From assembly GCF_937888285.1 (NCBI RefSeq), contig NZ_CALART010000011.1, positions 62,001-126,000 of the forward strand: DNA of 64,000 nt, given 5' to 3'. The notes beneath the pieces were generated by a model. The model did not search any database, had not been told where the DNA came from, and saw only the letters and a list, made by a program, of their open reading frames with translations. Origin of the DNA: an uncultured Aquimonas sp. (GTDB lineage Bacteria > Pseudomonadota > Gammaproteobacteria > Xanthomonadales > Xanthomonadaceae). This document shows positions 36,142 to 45,231 of this stretch, piece by piece; within the stretch, counting starts at the first letter, position 1, and the number at the start of each line of letters is the position of its first letter. The translations under genes and the position numbers were made by a program.

Positions 36142-36726
36142 TCAGCCCGCACTGGTGTAGGCGAGTCGGATCCAGCCGAGCAGCGCCTCGTCGATCTCGG
36201 AGGCATCGGAAACGCGCGTGCTGGCCTGGCACATGCCGCCGGGCGGCAGCACTTTGAGCCGCGAATCCTTGGGCAGGCTCCGGCAGTTCAAGCCGATCTC
36301 GATCTGCTTGGCGGTGGCCGGGCCAACCGTGGCGAACTGCTTGGCGCGGCGCAGGCTGAAGTAGCTCTTCTTGGGCGCGATCTCGAACTCGCCGAGCGCG
36401 TGGATGCGCGCCATCAGCGTCTCGTGCAGGTCGCGCAGCCCAGCCTTGTTGCCGGCGTAGATCGCGTCCAGCGGATCGCCGTCCGCGACTGCAGGCAGCG
36501 CCGGCGCGGCGCCGTCCAACGCCGGCAGCGGCTTGCCCTGCAGGGCGACAACCGTGTTGGCGTCACCGTAGCCCAGCCCGTAACGCTCCATCAGCCAGCT
36601 GCGCTTCTCGCCGTGCTTCGCCAGGCCGCAGCCTTCGAGCGCGAGGTGCAGCTGTGCGATGGACTGTCCGCTGCGCGTCTGGACGTTCCTGAGCTGGGTG
36701 ATGAGGGCGGCAGTGGGGTCGGCCAT
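36142..36726 (-). CDS. DUF4287/DUF5655 domain protein
   Basis: A 194-residue soluble protein. The N-terminal part matches DUF4287 (QLRNVQTRSGQSIAQLHLAL, then EKRSWLMERYGLGYGDANTV). The C-terminal half matches DUF5655, a DNA-transport-related or PD-(D/E)XK-like family (GEFEIAPKKSYFSLRRAKQF, then VGPATAKQIEIGLNC). Such combinations are common in bacteria, with no established function. It is preceded by a good ribosome-binding site (GGAGG). It is divergent from the SRPBCC gene. Confidence 0.85.
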   Translation of the reverse strand: MADPTAALITQLRNVQTRSGQSIAQLHLALEGCGLAKHGEKRSWLMERYGLGYGDANTVVALQGKPLPALDGAAPALPAVADGDPLDAIYAGNKAGLRDLHETLMARIHALGEFEIAPKKSYFSLRRAKQFATVGPATAKQIEIGLNCRSLPKDSRLKVLPPGGMCQASTRVSDASEIDEALLGWIRLAYTSAG

Positions 36727-36849
36727 GGAAGGCCTCCGTGGAAGGCGTCGGCCAACACTGCGCCGAGTGCCCGCGCACCCGCAAGCGCCACTTGCCAAGT
36801 GCAGACGCGAGGACTTCAATCGCGGCCACCGCTGACCGCCGGAGCCACC

Positions 36850-37377
36850 ATGCGCCACGCCCTCGCACTGCCACTGCTGGCCTGCCTCGCGCCCGGCCTC
36901 GCGTCGGCGGAGGTGCTGTCCTCTTCCGCCAGCGGCTTCGCGCTGGAGCAGCGCATCGAGGTCGCGACGGATCCGCAGCGCACCTGGCGCGCCCTGGTCG
37001 AGGACATCGGCACCTGGTGGCCGCGCGACCACACCTGGTGGGGGGCGGAGTCGACCCTGAGCCTCGAAGCGCGGGCAGGCGGCTGCTTCTGCGAACGCGC
37101 CGGCGAGCGCTCGGCCGAGCATCTGCGCGTGGTCTTCGTCGATGCACCCAACACCCTGCGCCTGCTGGGCGGCCTCGGCCCACTGCAGGGCATGGGCCTG
37201 CACGGCGCGCTGGAGTTCAGCATCAGCGCGCGCGAGGACGGCGGCAGCGAGGTGCGCATGCGCTACACGGTCGGTGGCTACAGCGCCACGGATCTGTCCG
37301 GGTTCGCGCCCGTGGTCGATCGCGTGCAGGGGCAGCAGTTGGAGGGGCTGCGCGCGCATCTCGAAGCCGAGGGCTGA
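36850..37377 (+). CDS. Exported SRPBCC/AHSA1-like protein
   Basis: A 175-residue protein with a signal peptide (LALPLLACLAPGLASAE) and a SRPBCC (START-like) fold. Visible blocks are EQRIEVATDPQRTWRALVED, GTWWPRDHTWWG, ARAGGCFCERAG, NTLRLLGGLGPLQGMGLHG and VRMRYTVGGYS. The SRPBCC fold binds hydrophobic ligands. Export of this fold is unusual but known. The ligand is unknown. The start is supported by GGAG eight bases upstream. Confidence 0.75.
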   Translation: MRHALALPLLACLAPGLASAEVLSSSASGFALEQRIEVATDPQRTWRALVEDIGTWWPRDHTWWGAESTLSLEARAGGCFCERAGERSAEHLRVVFVDAPNTLRLLGGLGPLQGMGLHGALEFSISAREDGGSEVRMRYTVGGYSATDLSGFAPVVDRVQGQQLEGLRAHLEAEG

Positions 37378-37510
37378 GAGCATGTGAGAACCTTCCGCCC
37401 CCAGCGGCCGTCGCTGGACGCGGGCGACGGGCGCGCTTGAATTCGCGGCGGCCCGCCCCCAGCCCTGCAAGCTGCGCCGGGATGTGCCTGTGCGCGTCCC
37501 CGGACTTCCC

Positions 37511-38824
37511 ATGGAACTGCTGCTCCTGCTCGGCCTGATCCTGTTGAACGGCGTGTTCGCCGCCTCGGAGATGGCGCTGGTGTCCTCACGCAGCGCGCGC
37601 CTGCAGGCCCGCGCCGAGGCCGGCAGCGCCGGCGCGCGGGCGGCGCTCAAGCTCAGCGAGGATCCGGCGATCTTCCTGTCGACCGTGCAGGTCGGCATCA
37701 CCACCATCGGCATCCTCAGCGGCGCCTTCGGTGAGAACGCGATCGCCGAACGGCTGATCGGGGTGTTCGAGCAGATGCCGCTGATCGCTGCGCACAGCCA
37801 GCTGCTGGCCACGGTCTGCATGGTCATCGCGGTCACCTACTGCTCGGTGGTGCTGGGCGAGATCGTGCCCAAGCGCCTGGCCCTGCTGGCGCCCGAGCGC
37901 TTCGCCAGCCTGGTGGCGCCGCCGATGACCGTACTGGCGAAGATCGCGCATCCGCTGGTCAGCCTGTTCAGCTTCTCCAGCAACCTGCTGCTGCGTCTGC
38001 TGGGCGCCAACCGCAGCGACGAGCCATCCGTCAGCGAGGAGGAGATCCGCACGATGATCGCGCAGGGCGCGGCCAGCGGTGTGTTCAAACCGGTCGAGCA
38101 GGCCATGGTCGGCAACGTGTTCCGGCTGGACGACATCGAGGTGCGCGCGATCATGACCCCGCGCCGCGACATCCGCTGGCTCGACGTCGAGGACCCGCAC
38201 GCGGTCAACCATGCGGTGCTGCGCGAGGGCCGCTACCAGACCCTGCCGGTGGCGCGCGGCAGCCTCGACGAAGTGCTGGGCCTGCTCGATGCCAAGGACT
38301 ACCTCGCGCGCTGCCTCGAGGGCGAACCGCCCTCGCTGGAAGTCGCCCTGCATCCGGCGATCTACGTGCCGGAGTCGATCAGCCCCTTCCAGCTGCTGGA
38401 GACCCTGCGCCGCAAACGCAGCCATCTGGCCCTGGTGGTCGATGAATACGGCAGCATCGAGGGCCTGGTCAGCCTGACCGACCTGCTCGAAGCCCTGGTC
38501 GGCGAGCTGCCGGAGCGCGGCGCCGAGCCCAGCGACTCGGCCGTACGGCGCGAGGACGGCTCCTGGCTGATCGACGGCATGCTCGCCATCGACCGCGTCG
38601 AGGAACTGCTGGGTGGCGATCTCACGCTGCAGCAGGACGAGGCGGATGTGCACACCCTGGGCGGCCTGGTCATGCACCTGCTCGGCCGCGTGCCGCAGGT
38701 CGGCGCGATCATCGAGCTGCCGGGGCTGCGCATCGAAGTGGTGGACATGGACGCCAACCGCGTCGACCGGCTGCTGCTGTCGCGTACCGTCACGCGCGCG
38801 GTGGCGGCCGATTTCGACGCCTGA
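37511..38824 (+). CDS. CNNM/CBS-domain membrane protein (hemolysin III/CorC family)
   Basis: A 437-residue protein of the CNNM family, linked to Mg2+ or Co2+ transport. The order is: a DUF21 membrane domain of four helices (about 1-175; ASEMALVSSRSARLQARAE is the family signature), a CBS-domain pair (about 200-330; MTPRRDIRWLDVEDP and LVVDEYGSIEGLVSLTDLLE), and a C-terminal CorC_HlyC domain (about 345-430). The name hemolysin in databases is historical. The ATG used starts at the first helix. Confidence 0.93.
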   Translation: MELLLLLGLILLNGVFAASEMALVSSRSARLQARAEAGSAGARAALKLSEDPAIFLSTVQVGITTIGILSGAFGENAIAERLIGVFEQMPLIAAHSQLLATVCMVIAVTYCSVVLGEIVPKRLALLAPERFASLVAPPMTVLAKIAHPLVSLFSFSSNLLLRLLGANRSDEPSVSEEEIRTMIAQGAASGVFKPVEQAMVGNVFRLDDIEVRAIMTPRRDIRWLDVEDPHAVNHAVLREGRYQTLPVARGSLDEVLGLLDAKDYLARCLEGEPPSLEVALHPAIYVPESISPFQLLETLRRKRSHLALVVDEYGSIEGLVSLTDLLEALVGELPERGAEPSDSAVRREDGSWLIDGMLAIDRVEELLGGDLTLQQDEADVHTLGGLVMHLLGRVPQVGAIIELPGLRIEVVDMDANRVDRLLLSRTVTRAVAADFDA

Positions 38825-38844
38825 GCGGGACGCCGCCGCGGCGG

Positions 38845-39279
38845 CTAGCGGGCGTTCCCGCGCAGGTCGATCGGGGCCCCGCCGCCCGCGGGCACGACCT
38901 CCATCCGCTCGTAGACCCAGTCCTCGGCACCCTCGGGCAGGTCGGCGCGCACTTCCAGCACGGCCTCGCCGCGCGGCCCGTGGAGCGGAATCGAGAGTCG
39001 TGCCTCGCCGCCGTGCCGATTGCTGACCTCGATCCTGCCTTGGGGCAGCCAGCCCGCTTCGACCGGCTCGCCCAGCAGGGCGCGCACCTCGGCCGAGGCC
39101 TGTGCGCGGCGCAGCGGCTCCTGATAGGCCTCGGCCTCGCCCAGCGCGGCACCGATCAGCCAGACCAGGCCAGCGGCGCCGGCAGCGACCAGCAGCAGGA
39201 GCACGAGGCAACCCGCGGGAATCCACCACAGCCAGCGCCGCCCGCTGCGGGGCGCCGCGTCGTTCGCCTGTGCCGACAT
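38845..39279 (-). CDS. Coa1-like (cytochrome oxidase assembly) membrane protein
   Basis: A 144-residue protein with one membrane helix (WWIPAGCLVLLLLVAAGAAG) and a periplasmic domain of the Coa1/Tim21 type (AQASAEVRALLGEPVEAGWL, then GRIEVSNRHGGEARLSIPLH and GPRGEAVLEVRADLPEGAED). In mitochondria Coa1 helps assemble cytochrome c oxidase; the bacterial role is not established. No oxidase genes adjoin it. It is convergent with the CNNM gene. Confidence 0.75.
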   Translation of the reverse strand: MSAQANDAAPRSGRRWLWWIPAGCLVLLLLVAAGAAGLVWLIGAALGEAEAYQEPLRRAQASAEVRALLGEPVEAGWLPQGRIEVSNRHGGEARLSIPLHGPRGEAVLEVRADLPEGAEDWVYERMEVVPAGGGAPIDLRGNAR

Positions 39280-39363
39280 GTCGACCTCCGGATCGGTTCG
39301 CTACAGCCTACGCGGGACGGTGGCGATTCCGCTCACGGCTGACGACTGCGCCCGCATGCGGGC

Positions 39364-40887
39364 CTACTCCAGCTCGAGGTTGAAGCCCGACTCGTGCAGG
39401 ATCTCCCGCTCGGTGGCGAGGTCGGCGCGCGACAGCGGATGCTGCAGCAGCCAGCTCGGCGGCAGCTTGAGGCAGAGGCCACGCTCGCGGGTCTCCACCT
39501 CGAAGCGCGGCAGGCCGCCCGATTCGTGGCTGCGATGCAGCAGCACCGCCAGCCGCAGCAGGGCGACGCAGCGCAGGGTGGTGAGCGGATCGCGACCGCC
39601 AGCGCCGGTCTGCACGGACTTGTGCATGCCGCGACGCTGCGAGCGCACCAGCGCGGCGAGGAACTGCTGCTCCTGGTTCGAGAACCCGGCGATGTCGGAG
39701 TGCTCGATCAGATAGGCACCGTGCACATGGTGCTGGCTGTGCGCGATGGTCTGGCCGATCTCGTGCACGCGCGCCGCCCAGGCCAGGCTCAGGCGCTCGT
39801 CCTCGCCCAGCTTCCAGGCGGCCGCCACCTGGTCAAACAGGGCCAGCACCGTGGCTTCGACGCGCGCGGCCTGGGCCGCATCCACGCCGTAGCGCTGGGC
39901 CATGGCCTGGATCGAGCCATCTCGTGGATCGCGCAGGGCCACGCGCCCGAGCATGTCGTAGAGCACGCCCTCGCGCATCGCGGTCTGCGCGACTTTCATC
40001 TGGGTGAGACCCAGCTCGTTGAAGGCGGCCTCCAGCACCAGCACGCCGCCGGCGATCACCGGTCGGCGCTCTTCGGACAGCTCGGGCAGCTGGATGAGGT
40101 CGATGTCCTCGAAGGCCAGCAGGGCCTCGCGCACGGCAGCCAGGCCCTCCAGGGTGATCTCGCCGCGGCCGAGCTTCATGCCCTTGATGATCTTGCCGAT
40201 CGCCTTGACCGTGCCGGAGGAGCCGATCACGTCCTTCCAGCCGCGCGCACGATAGGTGGCCGCGAACTGCTGGAACTCGGCCGAGATCTCGGTCAGCCCT
40301 TCCTTCCAGCGCTTGCGCGACAGCCGGCCGGTGCCGAAGAACCGCCGCGTCGTCGCCACGCAGCCCATCTGCAGGCTTTCGCGCTCCAGCGGTTCGAAGC
40401 CCTCGCCGATGATGAACTCGGTGCTGCCGCCGCCGATGTCGATCACCAGGCGACGGCTGCTCTTCGGCGGCAGGCCTTGGGCGACGCCGAGGTAGATGAG
40501 TCGCGCCTCCTCGCGGCCGGAGACCACTTCGATGCGATGACCGAGCGCGGTCTGACCGGGTATCAGGAACGACTGCGGGTTGCGCAGCTGGCGCACGGTA
40601 TTGGTGGCGATCGCGCGAACCCGGTTGGGGGCGATGTTGCGCAGTCGCTGGCCCATGCGCTCCAGGCATTCCAGCGAACGCCAGAGCGCTTCCTGGGTAA
40701 GTTCGCCGCGCTCGGTCAGGCCCGAGGCGGTGCGCACCGACTCGCGCAGACGGTCGACCACGCGCAGCTGTCCAAGCGTGTGACGGGCCACGATCATGTG
40801 GAAGCTGTTCGAGCCGAGATCCACCGCGGCCAGCAGCTCGTTCTCGGCGAGGCCCGCGGTGTCGGCCTTGAGCAGGGTCTCGGGCAT
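39364..40887 (-). CDS. ppx: Exopolyphosphatase / pppGpp phosphohydrolase (Ppx/GppA)
   Basis: Hydrolyses terminal phosphate from polyphosphate, and in related enzymes converts pppGpp to ppGpp. At 507 residues it matches Ppx/GppA. The actin-like ATPase core shows the two phosphate loops LAAVDLGSNSFHMIVARH and VIDIGGGSTEFIIGEGF and the adenosine-region block DVIGSSGTVKAIGKIIKGM; the C-terminal part is HD-like, with a His (RVHEIGQTIAHSQHHVHG). It follows ppk1 by 11 bases and is probably co-transcribed with it. Confidence 0.93.
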   Translation of the reverse strand: MPETLLKADTAGLAENELLAAVDLGSNSFHMIVARHTLGQLRVVDRLRESVRTASGLTERGELTQEALWRSLECLERMGQRLRNIAPNRVRAIATNTVRQLRNPQSFLIPGQTALGHRIEVVSGREEARLIYLGVAQGLPPKSSRRLVIDIGGGSTEFIIGEGFEPLERESLQMGCVATTRRFFGTGRLSRKRWKEGLTEISAEFQQFAATYRARGWKDVIGSSGTVKAIGKIIKGMKLGRGEITLEGLAAVREALLAFEDIDLIQLPELSEERRPVIAGGVLVLEAAFNELGLTQMKVAQTAMREGVLYDMLGRVALRDPRDGSIQAMAQRYGVDAAQAARVEATVLALFDQVAAAWKLGEDERLSLAWAARVHEIGQTIAHSQHHVHGAYLIEHSDIAGFSNQEQQFLAALVRSQRRGMHKSVQTGAGGRDPLTTLRCVALLRLAVLLHRSHESGGLPRFEVETRERGLCLKLPPSWLLQHPLSRADLATEREILHESGFNLELE

Positions 40888-40898
40888 GCGCGGATCCT

Positions 40899-42968
40899 TC
40901 AGTGGCAGAGCAGGGCGAGCAGGAACTGCTGGGCCGAATGCGGCATCTCGTCGCCCTCGGGAGCGAGCCGCTCATAGCTGCCGTCGGACTTGAGCTCCCA
41001 GGCCTGGGTGTTGTCGCGCAGGTAGTTCTCCAGGTCTTCGGTGCGCACGCGCTCGGCCAGGCTGGGATCGAGGATCGGGAAGCAGGTTTCGATGCGGCGC
41101 AGCAGGTTGCGCTCCATCCAGTCCGCACTCGATGCGTACAGCTCGGGCTCGCCGCCGTTGGCGAACCAGTAGATGCGGCTGTGCTCCAGGAAGCGGCCGA
41201 TGATCGAGCGCACCCGGATGTTCTCCGATACACCTTTCACGCCCGGCCGCAGGCCGCAAGCGCCGCGCACGATCAGCTCGACCTTCACCCCCGCCTGCGA
41301 GGCGTGGTACAGGGCGCGGATCACCTTGGGCTCGTTGATCGCGTTGAGCTTGGCGATGATGCCGCTGGGCTTGCCGGCGCGCGCATTGGCGGCCTCGCGC
41401 TCGATCTTCTTGAGCAGGCCCGGATGCAGGGTGAAGGGCGACTGCAGGATGCGCTTCAGGCGGATCGCCGGCGCCAGGCCCGACATCTGCTGGAACAGCA
41501 GGTGCACGTCCTCGCCGATGTCGGCGTTGGCGGTGATCAGGCCGATGTCGGTGTACACCTTGGCGGTGCCGCTGTGGTAGTTGCCGGTGCCGAGGTGCAC
41601 ATAGCGCTGCAGCTTCTTGCCCTCGCGGCGCACGATCAGCAGCATCTTGGCGTGGGTCTTGTAGCCAACCACGCCGTAGACCACCTGCACGCCGGCTTCC
41701 TGCAGGCGATCGGCAAGACGCAGGTTGGCCTCTTCATCGAAGCGCGCGCGCAACTCGATGACGACGGTGACGTCCTTGCCGTTGCGCGCGGCCTCGATCA
41801 GCGAGCTCACCAGCGGCGAGTTGTGGCCGGTGCGGTACAGGGTCTGCTTGATCGCCAGCACGTTCGGATCGTGGGCGGCGGTCTTCACCAGGTCGAGGAT
41901 CACCGCGAAGCTGTCGTAGGGGTGGTGCAGCAGCACGTCGCCGCGGCGCACCACCTCGAACAGCTCCTCGCCGGTCTCGTGCGGATGCAGGCGCGGCTTG
42001 AAGGCCGGGAACTTGAGGTCCGGCCGATCGACCATGTCGTAGACAGCGGTGACGCGATTGAGGTTGACCGGGCCGTTGATGCGATAGATCGCCGACTCCG
42101 GCAGCTCGAAGTGGCGCAGCAGCTGTTTGACGATGGGCTTGGGGCAGGTGTCGGCGATCTCCAGCCGCACCGCATGCGAGTAGCCGCGGCCGACCAGCTC
42201 GTCGCGCAGCGCCGAGGCCAGGTTCTCGACCTCGTCCTCGTCGACGAACAGCTCGGAGTTGCGGGTCACGCGGAACTGGTAAGTGCCCTTCACCGTCATG
42301 CCGGGGAAGAGGTCCTCGACGAAGGCCGAGAGCACCGCCGACAGCAGCACGAAATCGTGGCTGCCGCCGGAGACGCTGGCCGGCAGCTGGATGATCCGCG
42401 GCAGCGAGCGCGGCGCGCGCACCAGGGCCAGGCCGCCGCTGCGGCCGAAGGCGTCCTGCCCCTGCAGCACCACCACCAGGTTCAGGCTCTTGTTGAGGAT
42501 GCGCGGGAAGGGATGCGCCGGATCGACCGCCAGCGGCGACAGCACCGGCGTGATCTCGCTGTCGAAGTAGTCCTTCAGCCAGCGCTTCTGCTTGGCGCTC
42601 CAGGTGTCGCGGGTGAGGATGCGGATGCCGGCGTCGGTGAGCGCCGGCCGCAGGGTCTCGTTCCAGTAGCGGTACTGCGCATCGACCAGCTCGCCGGCGC
42701 GCGCGTAGATCTGCGCCAGCGCCGCGGTCGGCGCGATGCCGTCGGCCATGCCGCCGCCGCCGAAGTCCTGCTGGTGGCGGATCGCGGCGACCCGGATCTC
42801 GAAGAACTCGTCGAGATTGGTGCAGCTGATGCACAGATAGCGCAGCCGCTCCAGCAGCGGCACGCGCTCGTCCATGGCCTGGGCCAGCACGCGGAAATTG
42901 AACTCGAGCTGGGACAGCTCGCGGTTGATGTACAGCGAGGGATCGGTGAGATCGCGGTCCTGGGCCAT
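40899..42968 (-). CDS. ppk1: Polyphosphate kinase 1
   Basis: Makes polyphosphate from ATP. At 689 residues it is full length. The N-terminal domain begins YINRELSQLEFNFRVLAQAM and includes CISCTNLDEFFEIRVAAIRH; the middle has the head domain, and the C-terminal phospholipase-D-like domains carry the autophosphorylated His (His458 in YVHLGTGNYHSGTAKVYTDI). The ATG at 42968 is supported by its fit to family starts. It lies between phoR and ppx on the same strand; the 107-base gap from phoR might hold its own promoter. Confidence 0.95.
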   Translation of the reverse strand: MAQDRDLTDPSLYINRELSQLEFNFRVLAQAMDERVPLLERLRYLCISCTNLDEFFEIRVAAIRHQQDFGGGGMADGIAPTAALAQIYARAGELVDAQYRYWNETLRPALTDAGIRILTRDTWSAKQKRWLKDYFDSEITPVLSPLAVDPAHPFPRILNKSLNLVVVLQGQDAFGRSGGLALVRAPRSLPRIIQLPASVSGGSHDFVLLSAVLSAFVEDLFPGMTVKGTYQFRVTRNSELFVDEDEVENLASALRDELVGRGYSHAVRLEIADTCPKPIVKQLLRHFELPESAIYRINGPVNLNRVTAVYDMVDRPDLKFPAFKPRLHPHETGEELFEVVRRGDVLLHHPYDSFAVILDLVKTAAHDPNVLAIKQTLYRTGHNSPLVSSLIEAARNGKDVTVVIELRARFDEEANLRLADRLQEAGVQVVYGVVGYKTHAKMLLIVRREGKKLQRYVHLGTGNYHSGTAKVYTDIGLITANADIGEDVHLLFQQMSGLAPAIRLKRILQSPFTLHPGLLKKIEREAANARAGKPSGIIAKLNAINEPKVIRALYHASQAGVKVELIVRGACGLRPGVKGVSENIRVRSIIGRFLEHSRIYWFANGGEPELYASSADWMERNLLRRIETCFPILDPSLAERVRTEDLENYLRDNTQAWELKSDGSYERLAPEGDEMPHSAQQFLLALLCH

Positions 42969-43075
42969 GGCGTGGGCTTCGATTCGTGTTCTGCGGCGCA
43001 TGCGCGCGTGGGGGCCCATGATGCCGGAACTGCCGGCGCGGAATGGGGGAGATCCTCCGACCCGTGCCGGCTGTG

Positions 43076-44428
43076 TCAGGCGGCGTCCGCGCCTTTCGCG
43101 TCGCGGAGGAGACGGTGACGGGCATCGAACACGCAGCAGAAGCGGCTGCCGACGCCGACTTCGCTTTCGATCGTCAGCTGCGCCTGGTGCAGCTGCAGGA
43201 TGTGCTTGACGATGGCCAGCCCGAGCCCGGTGCCGCCGGAGTCGCGCGAGCGGCTGGATGACACGCGGTAGAAGCGTTCGGTGAGGCGCGGCAGGTGCTG
43301 GGGCGCGATGCCCGGGCCGGTGTCGATCACGCACAGGCTGACGCCGCCGGCCGCGGTCGGCTGGAACTCGACGCGCACCCGTCCGCCTTCGGGGGTGTAG
43401 CGCACCGCATTCGTCACCAGGTTGGAGAAAGCGCTGTGCAGCTCCTTGGCCGAGCCGAGCAGATCGCAACCGGCGGCATCCTCGATCTCGATGCGGTGGC
43501 GACCGAGGCTCATGGCCTCGGCCTCGCTGCGCAGGGCGGCCAGCATCGGCCCCATGTCGACGCGCTCGTGCGGCAGCGACTCGCGCGCCTCCAGCCGCGA
43601 CAGGGTCAGCAGGTCCTCGACGATCTGGGTCATGCGTCCGGACTGCCGGCGCATTTCGCCGAGCATGCCCGCCCACTCGGGCACGTCCTCGGGCTCCAGC
43701 ATGTCGAGGTAGCCGTGCAGCACGGTCAGCGGCGTGCGCAGCTCGTGCGAGACGTTGGCCACGAAATCCCGGCGCACCTGCTCCAGGTGCAGCAGCTTGC
43801 TGATGTCGCGGGCGATCAGCAGCTGCTCTTCCGGCGTGTAGTCGAGCAGGCGCATCGAGAGGCGCAGGCCTTCCGCGCCGGTGCTCGGCACATCGATCAG
43901 CGGCTCGGCAGCGCCGGATTCCAACCAGGCCGTGACCTGCGGGGAGCGCACCAGGTTGCTGAAGCGGCTGCCGATGTCCTGCGGATAGGACAGGCCCAGC
44001 AGGTGCTCGGTGGACTCGTTGAACCACTCGATGCGCTGCTCGCGCCGGTTCAACACCACCACCGAATCGGGCAGCGCCGCCGCGGCCTGGCGGAAGGCGC
44101 GCAGGGTGCGCAGCAGGCGACGCTTGCGCTCGCGGTTCTCGCGCTGGCGCAGGTAGAGCACGCGGGTCAGTTCGGTGAACACGCCCTGCCCTTCCGGCCG
44201 CTCCAGCCATTCCCGGCGGTTGAGATGGCCCAGCAGGGCGTGCAGCTGCGCGTAGTGCCAAACCAGCACGCCGAGCAGGCCCGCGCACAGCAGGGGCCAG
44301 GGCTGGCCGAGCGCGAGGCCGAGCAGCAGGCTGCCGAGTACGACCAGGGCAAGCCGCCAGGCGGTGTGCTGCCAGGCGCGCTTCGAGCTGGAGGGAGGTG
44401 AGAACCGGGTCTTGCGCACGGATGTCAT
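43076..44428 (-). CDS. phoR: Phosphate-regulon sensor kinase PhoR
   Basis: Senses phosphate status, with the Pst/PhoU complex, and phosphorylates or dephosphorylates PhoB. A 450-residue kinase with two N-terminal membrane helices (LALVVLGSLLLGLAL and PLLCAGLLGVLVWHYAQL), a PAS domain (about 115-210, VVLNRREQRIEWFNE), the phosphoacceptor His228 in FVANVSHELRTPLTVLHGY, and the ATPase blocks FSNLVTNAVRYTPEGG, CVIDTGPGIAP and DSGGTGLGLAIVKHILQ. phoB ends 44 bases upstream. Confidence 0.94.
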   Translation of the reverse strand: MTSVRKTRFSPPSSSKRAWQHTAWRLALVVLGSLLLGLALGQPWPLLCAGLLGVLVWHYAQLHALLGHLNRREWLERPEGQGVFTELTRVLYLRQRENRERKRRLLRTLRAFRQAAAALPDSVVVLNRREQRIEWFNESTEHLLGLSYPQDIGSRFSNLVRSPQVTAWLESGAAEPLIDVPSTGAEGLRLSMRLLDYTPEEQLLIARDISKLLHLEQVRRDFVANVSHELRTPLTVLHGYLDMLEPEDVPEWAGMLGEMRRQSGRMTQIVEDLLTLSRLEARESLPHERVDMGPMLAALRSEAEAMSLGRHRIEIEDAAGCDLLGSAKELHSAFSNLVTNAVRYTPEGGRVRVEFQPTAAGGVSLCVIDTGPGIAPQHLPRLTERFYRVSSSRSRDSGGTGLGLAIVKHILQLHQAQLTIESEVGVGSRFCCVFDARHRLLRDAKGADAA

Positions 44429-44472
44429 CGGCGGCGGTGGCGCGAGCAGCTTACGCGGGCCGCGGGCGCGGA

Positions 44473-45162
44473 TCAGACATCGGTGGAGAAGCGGTAGCCG
44501 GCACCGCGCACGGTCTGCACCAGCGCGTCCAGCGCATGCGGCTCCAGGGTCTTGCGCAGGCGGCGGATGTGCACGTCGACCGTGCGCTCCTCGACGTAGA
44601 CATTGCCGCCCCAGACGTGGTCCAGCAGCTGGGTGCGGCTGTAGACGCGCTCGGGATGGGTCATGAAGAAATGCAGCAGGCGGTACTCGGTCGGGCCGAT
44701 GTGGATCGGCGTCTCGCCCGCGTAGACGCGGTGCGCGGCGCCGTCGATGCGCAGCCCGCCGAGCGCCACGCTGCCGTCCTCCTCGTCGCCGCGCGAACGC
44801 CGCATCACCGCCTTGATGCGGGCCAGCAGCTCGCGCGCCGAAAAGGGTTTCACCACGTAGTCGTCGACGCCGGCTTCCAGCCCGCTGACGCGGTCGTTCT
44901 CTTCGCCGCGCGCGGTCAGCATGATGATCGGCACCTCGCGGGTCAGGCCTTCCTTGCGCAGGCGGCGGGCGAACTCGACGCCGCTCATGCCGGGCAGCAT
45001 CCAGTCGAGCAGGATCAGGTCGGGCACGCGGCTGACGATGGCCGCCTGGGCTTCGCGGGTGTCGCCGGCATGCACCGGCTCGTACTCGGCCTTGCGCAGG
45101 GCGAAGGCCACCATGTCGCGGATGGCGGGCTCGTCGTCGACGATGAGGATCTGCTTCTGCAC
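44473..45162 (-). CDS. phoB: Phosphate-regulon response regulator PhoB
   Basis: DNA-binding response regulator of the OmpR class that switches on the Pho regulon under phosphate limitation. 229 residues: receiver domain with QILIVDDEPAIRDMVAF and phosphoacceptor Asp53 (LLDWMLPG), Lys in VVKPFSARELL, and a winged-helix C-terminal domain with HPERVYSRTQLLDHVWGGNV and ERTVDVHIRRLRKTLEPHAL. A PHO-box-like site precedes it, predicting autoregulation. Confidence 0.95.
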   Translation of the reverse strand: MQKQILIVDDEPAIRDMVAFALRKAEYEPVHAGDTREAQAAIVSRVPDLILLDWMLPGMSGVEFARRLRKEGLTREVPIIMLTARGEENDRVSGLEAGVDDYVVKPFSARELLARIKAVMRRSRGDEEDGSVALGGLRIDGAAHRVYAGETPIHIGPTEYRLLHFFMTHPERVYSRTQLLDHVWGGNVYVEERTVDVHIRRLRKTLEPHALDALVQTVRGAGYRFSTDV

Positions 45163-45202
45163 GGGGCGTCCTTGGTGGGGTTTTCAGCCGCCGGCAAAGT
45201 AG

Positions 45203-45231
45203 ATAACAGTTTTATGTCCCTGGCATGACAG
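45203..45231 (-). promoter_or_regulatory. PHO-box-like site upstream of phoB, three half-sites
   Basis: On the minus strand the site reads GGGACATAAAACTGTTAT (45220-45203), which agrees at 14 of 18 positions with the textbook PHO box CTGTCATAAAACTGTCAT. Directly before it is another exact CTGTCAT (45231-45225). The three half-sites CTGTCAT, GGGACAT and CTGTTAT are spaced at exactly 11 bases, the PhoB repeat period. The upstream half-sites lie inside the last codons of the M48 protease gene. The site ends about 40 bases before the phoB ATG. Confidence 0.75.

Noticed and set aside
36142..37836. A 564-codon minus-strand frame suggesting a long N-terminal extension of the DUF4287 protein
   Set aside because: The extension is antisense to the SRPBCC and CNNM genes. 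The ATG at 36726 with its GGAGG site fits the domain start.
40899..44288. A single 1129-codon minus-strand frame covering ppk1 and part of phoR
   Set aside because: The true ppk1 begins at 42968. The upstream part lies in the wrong frame of phoR and is low-complexity, so it is not a fusion.
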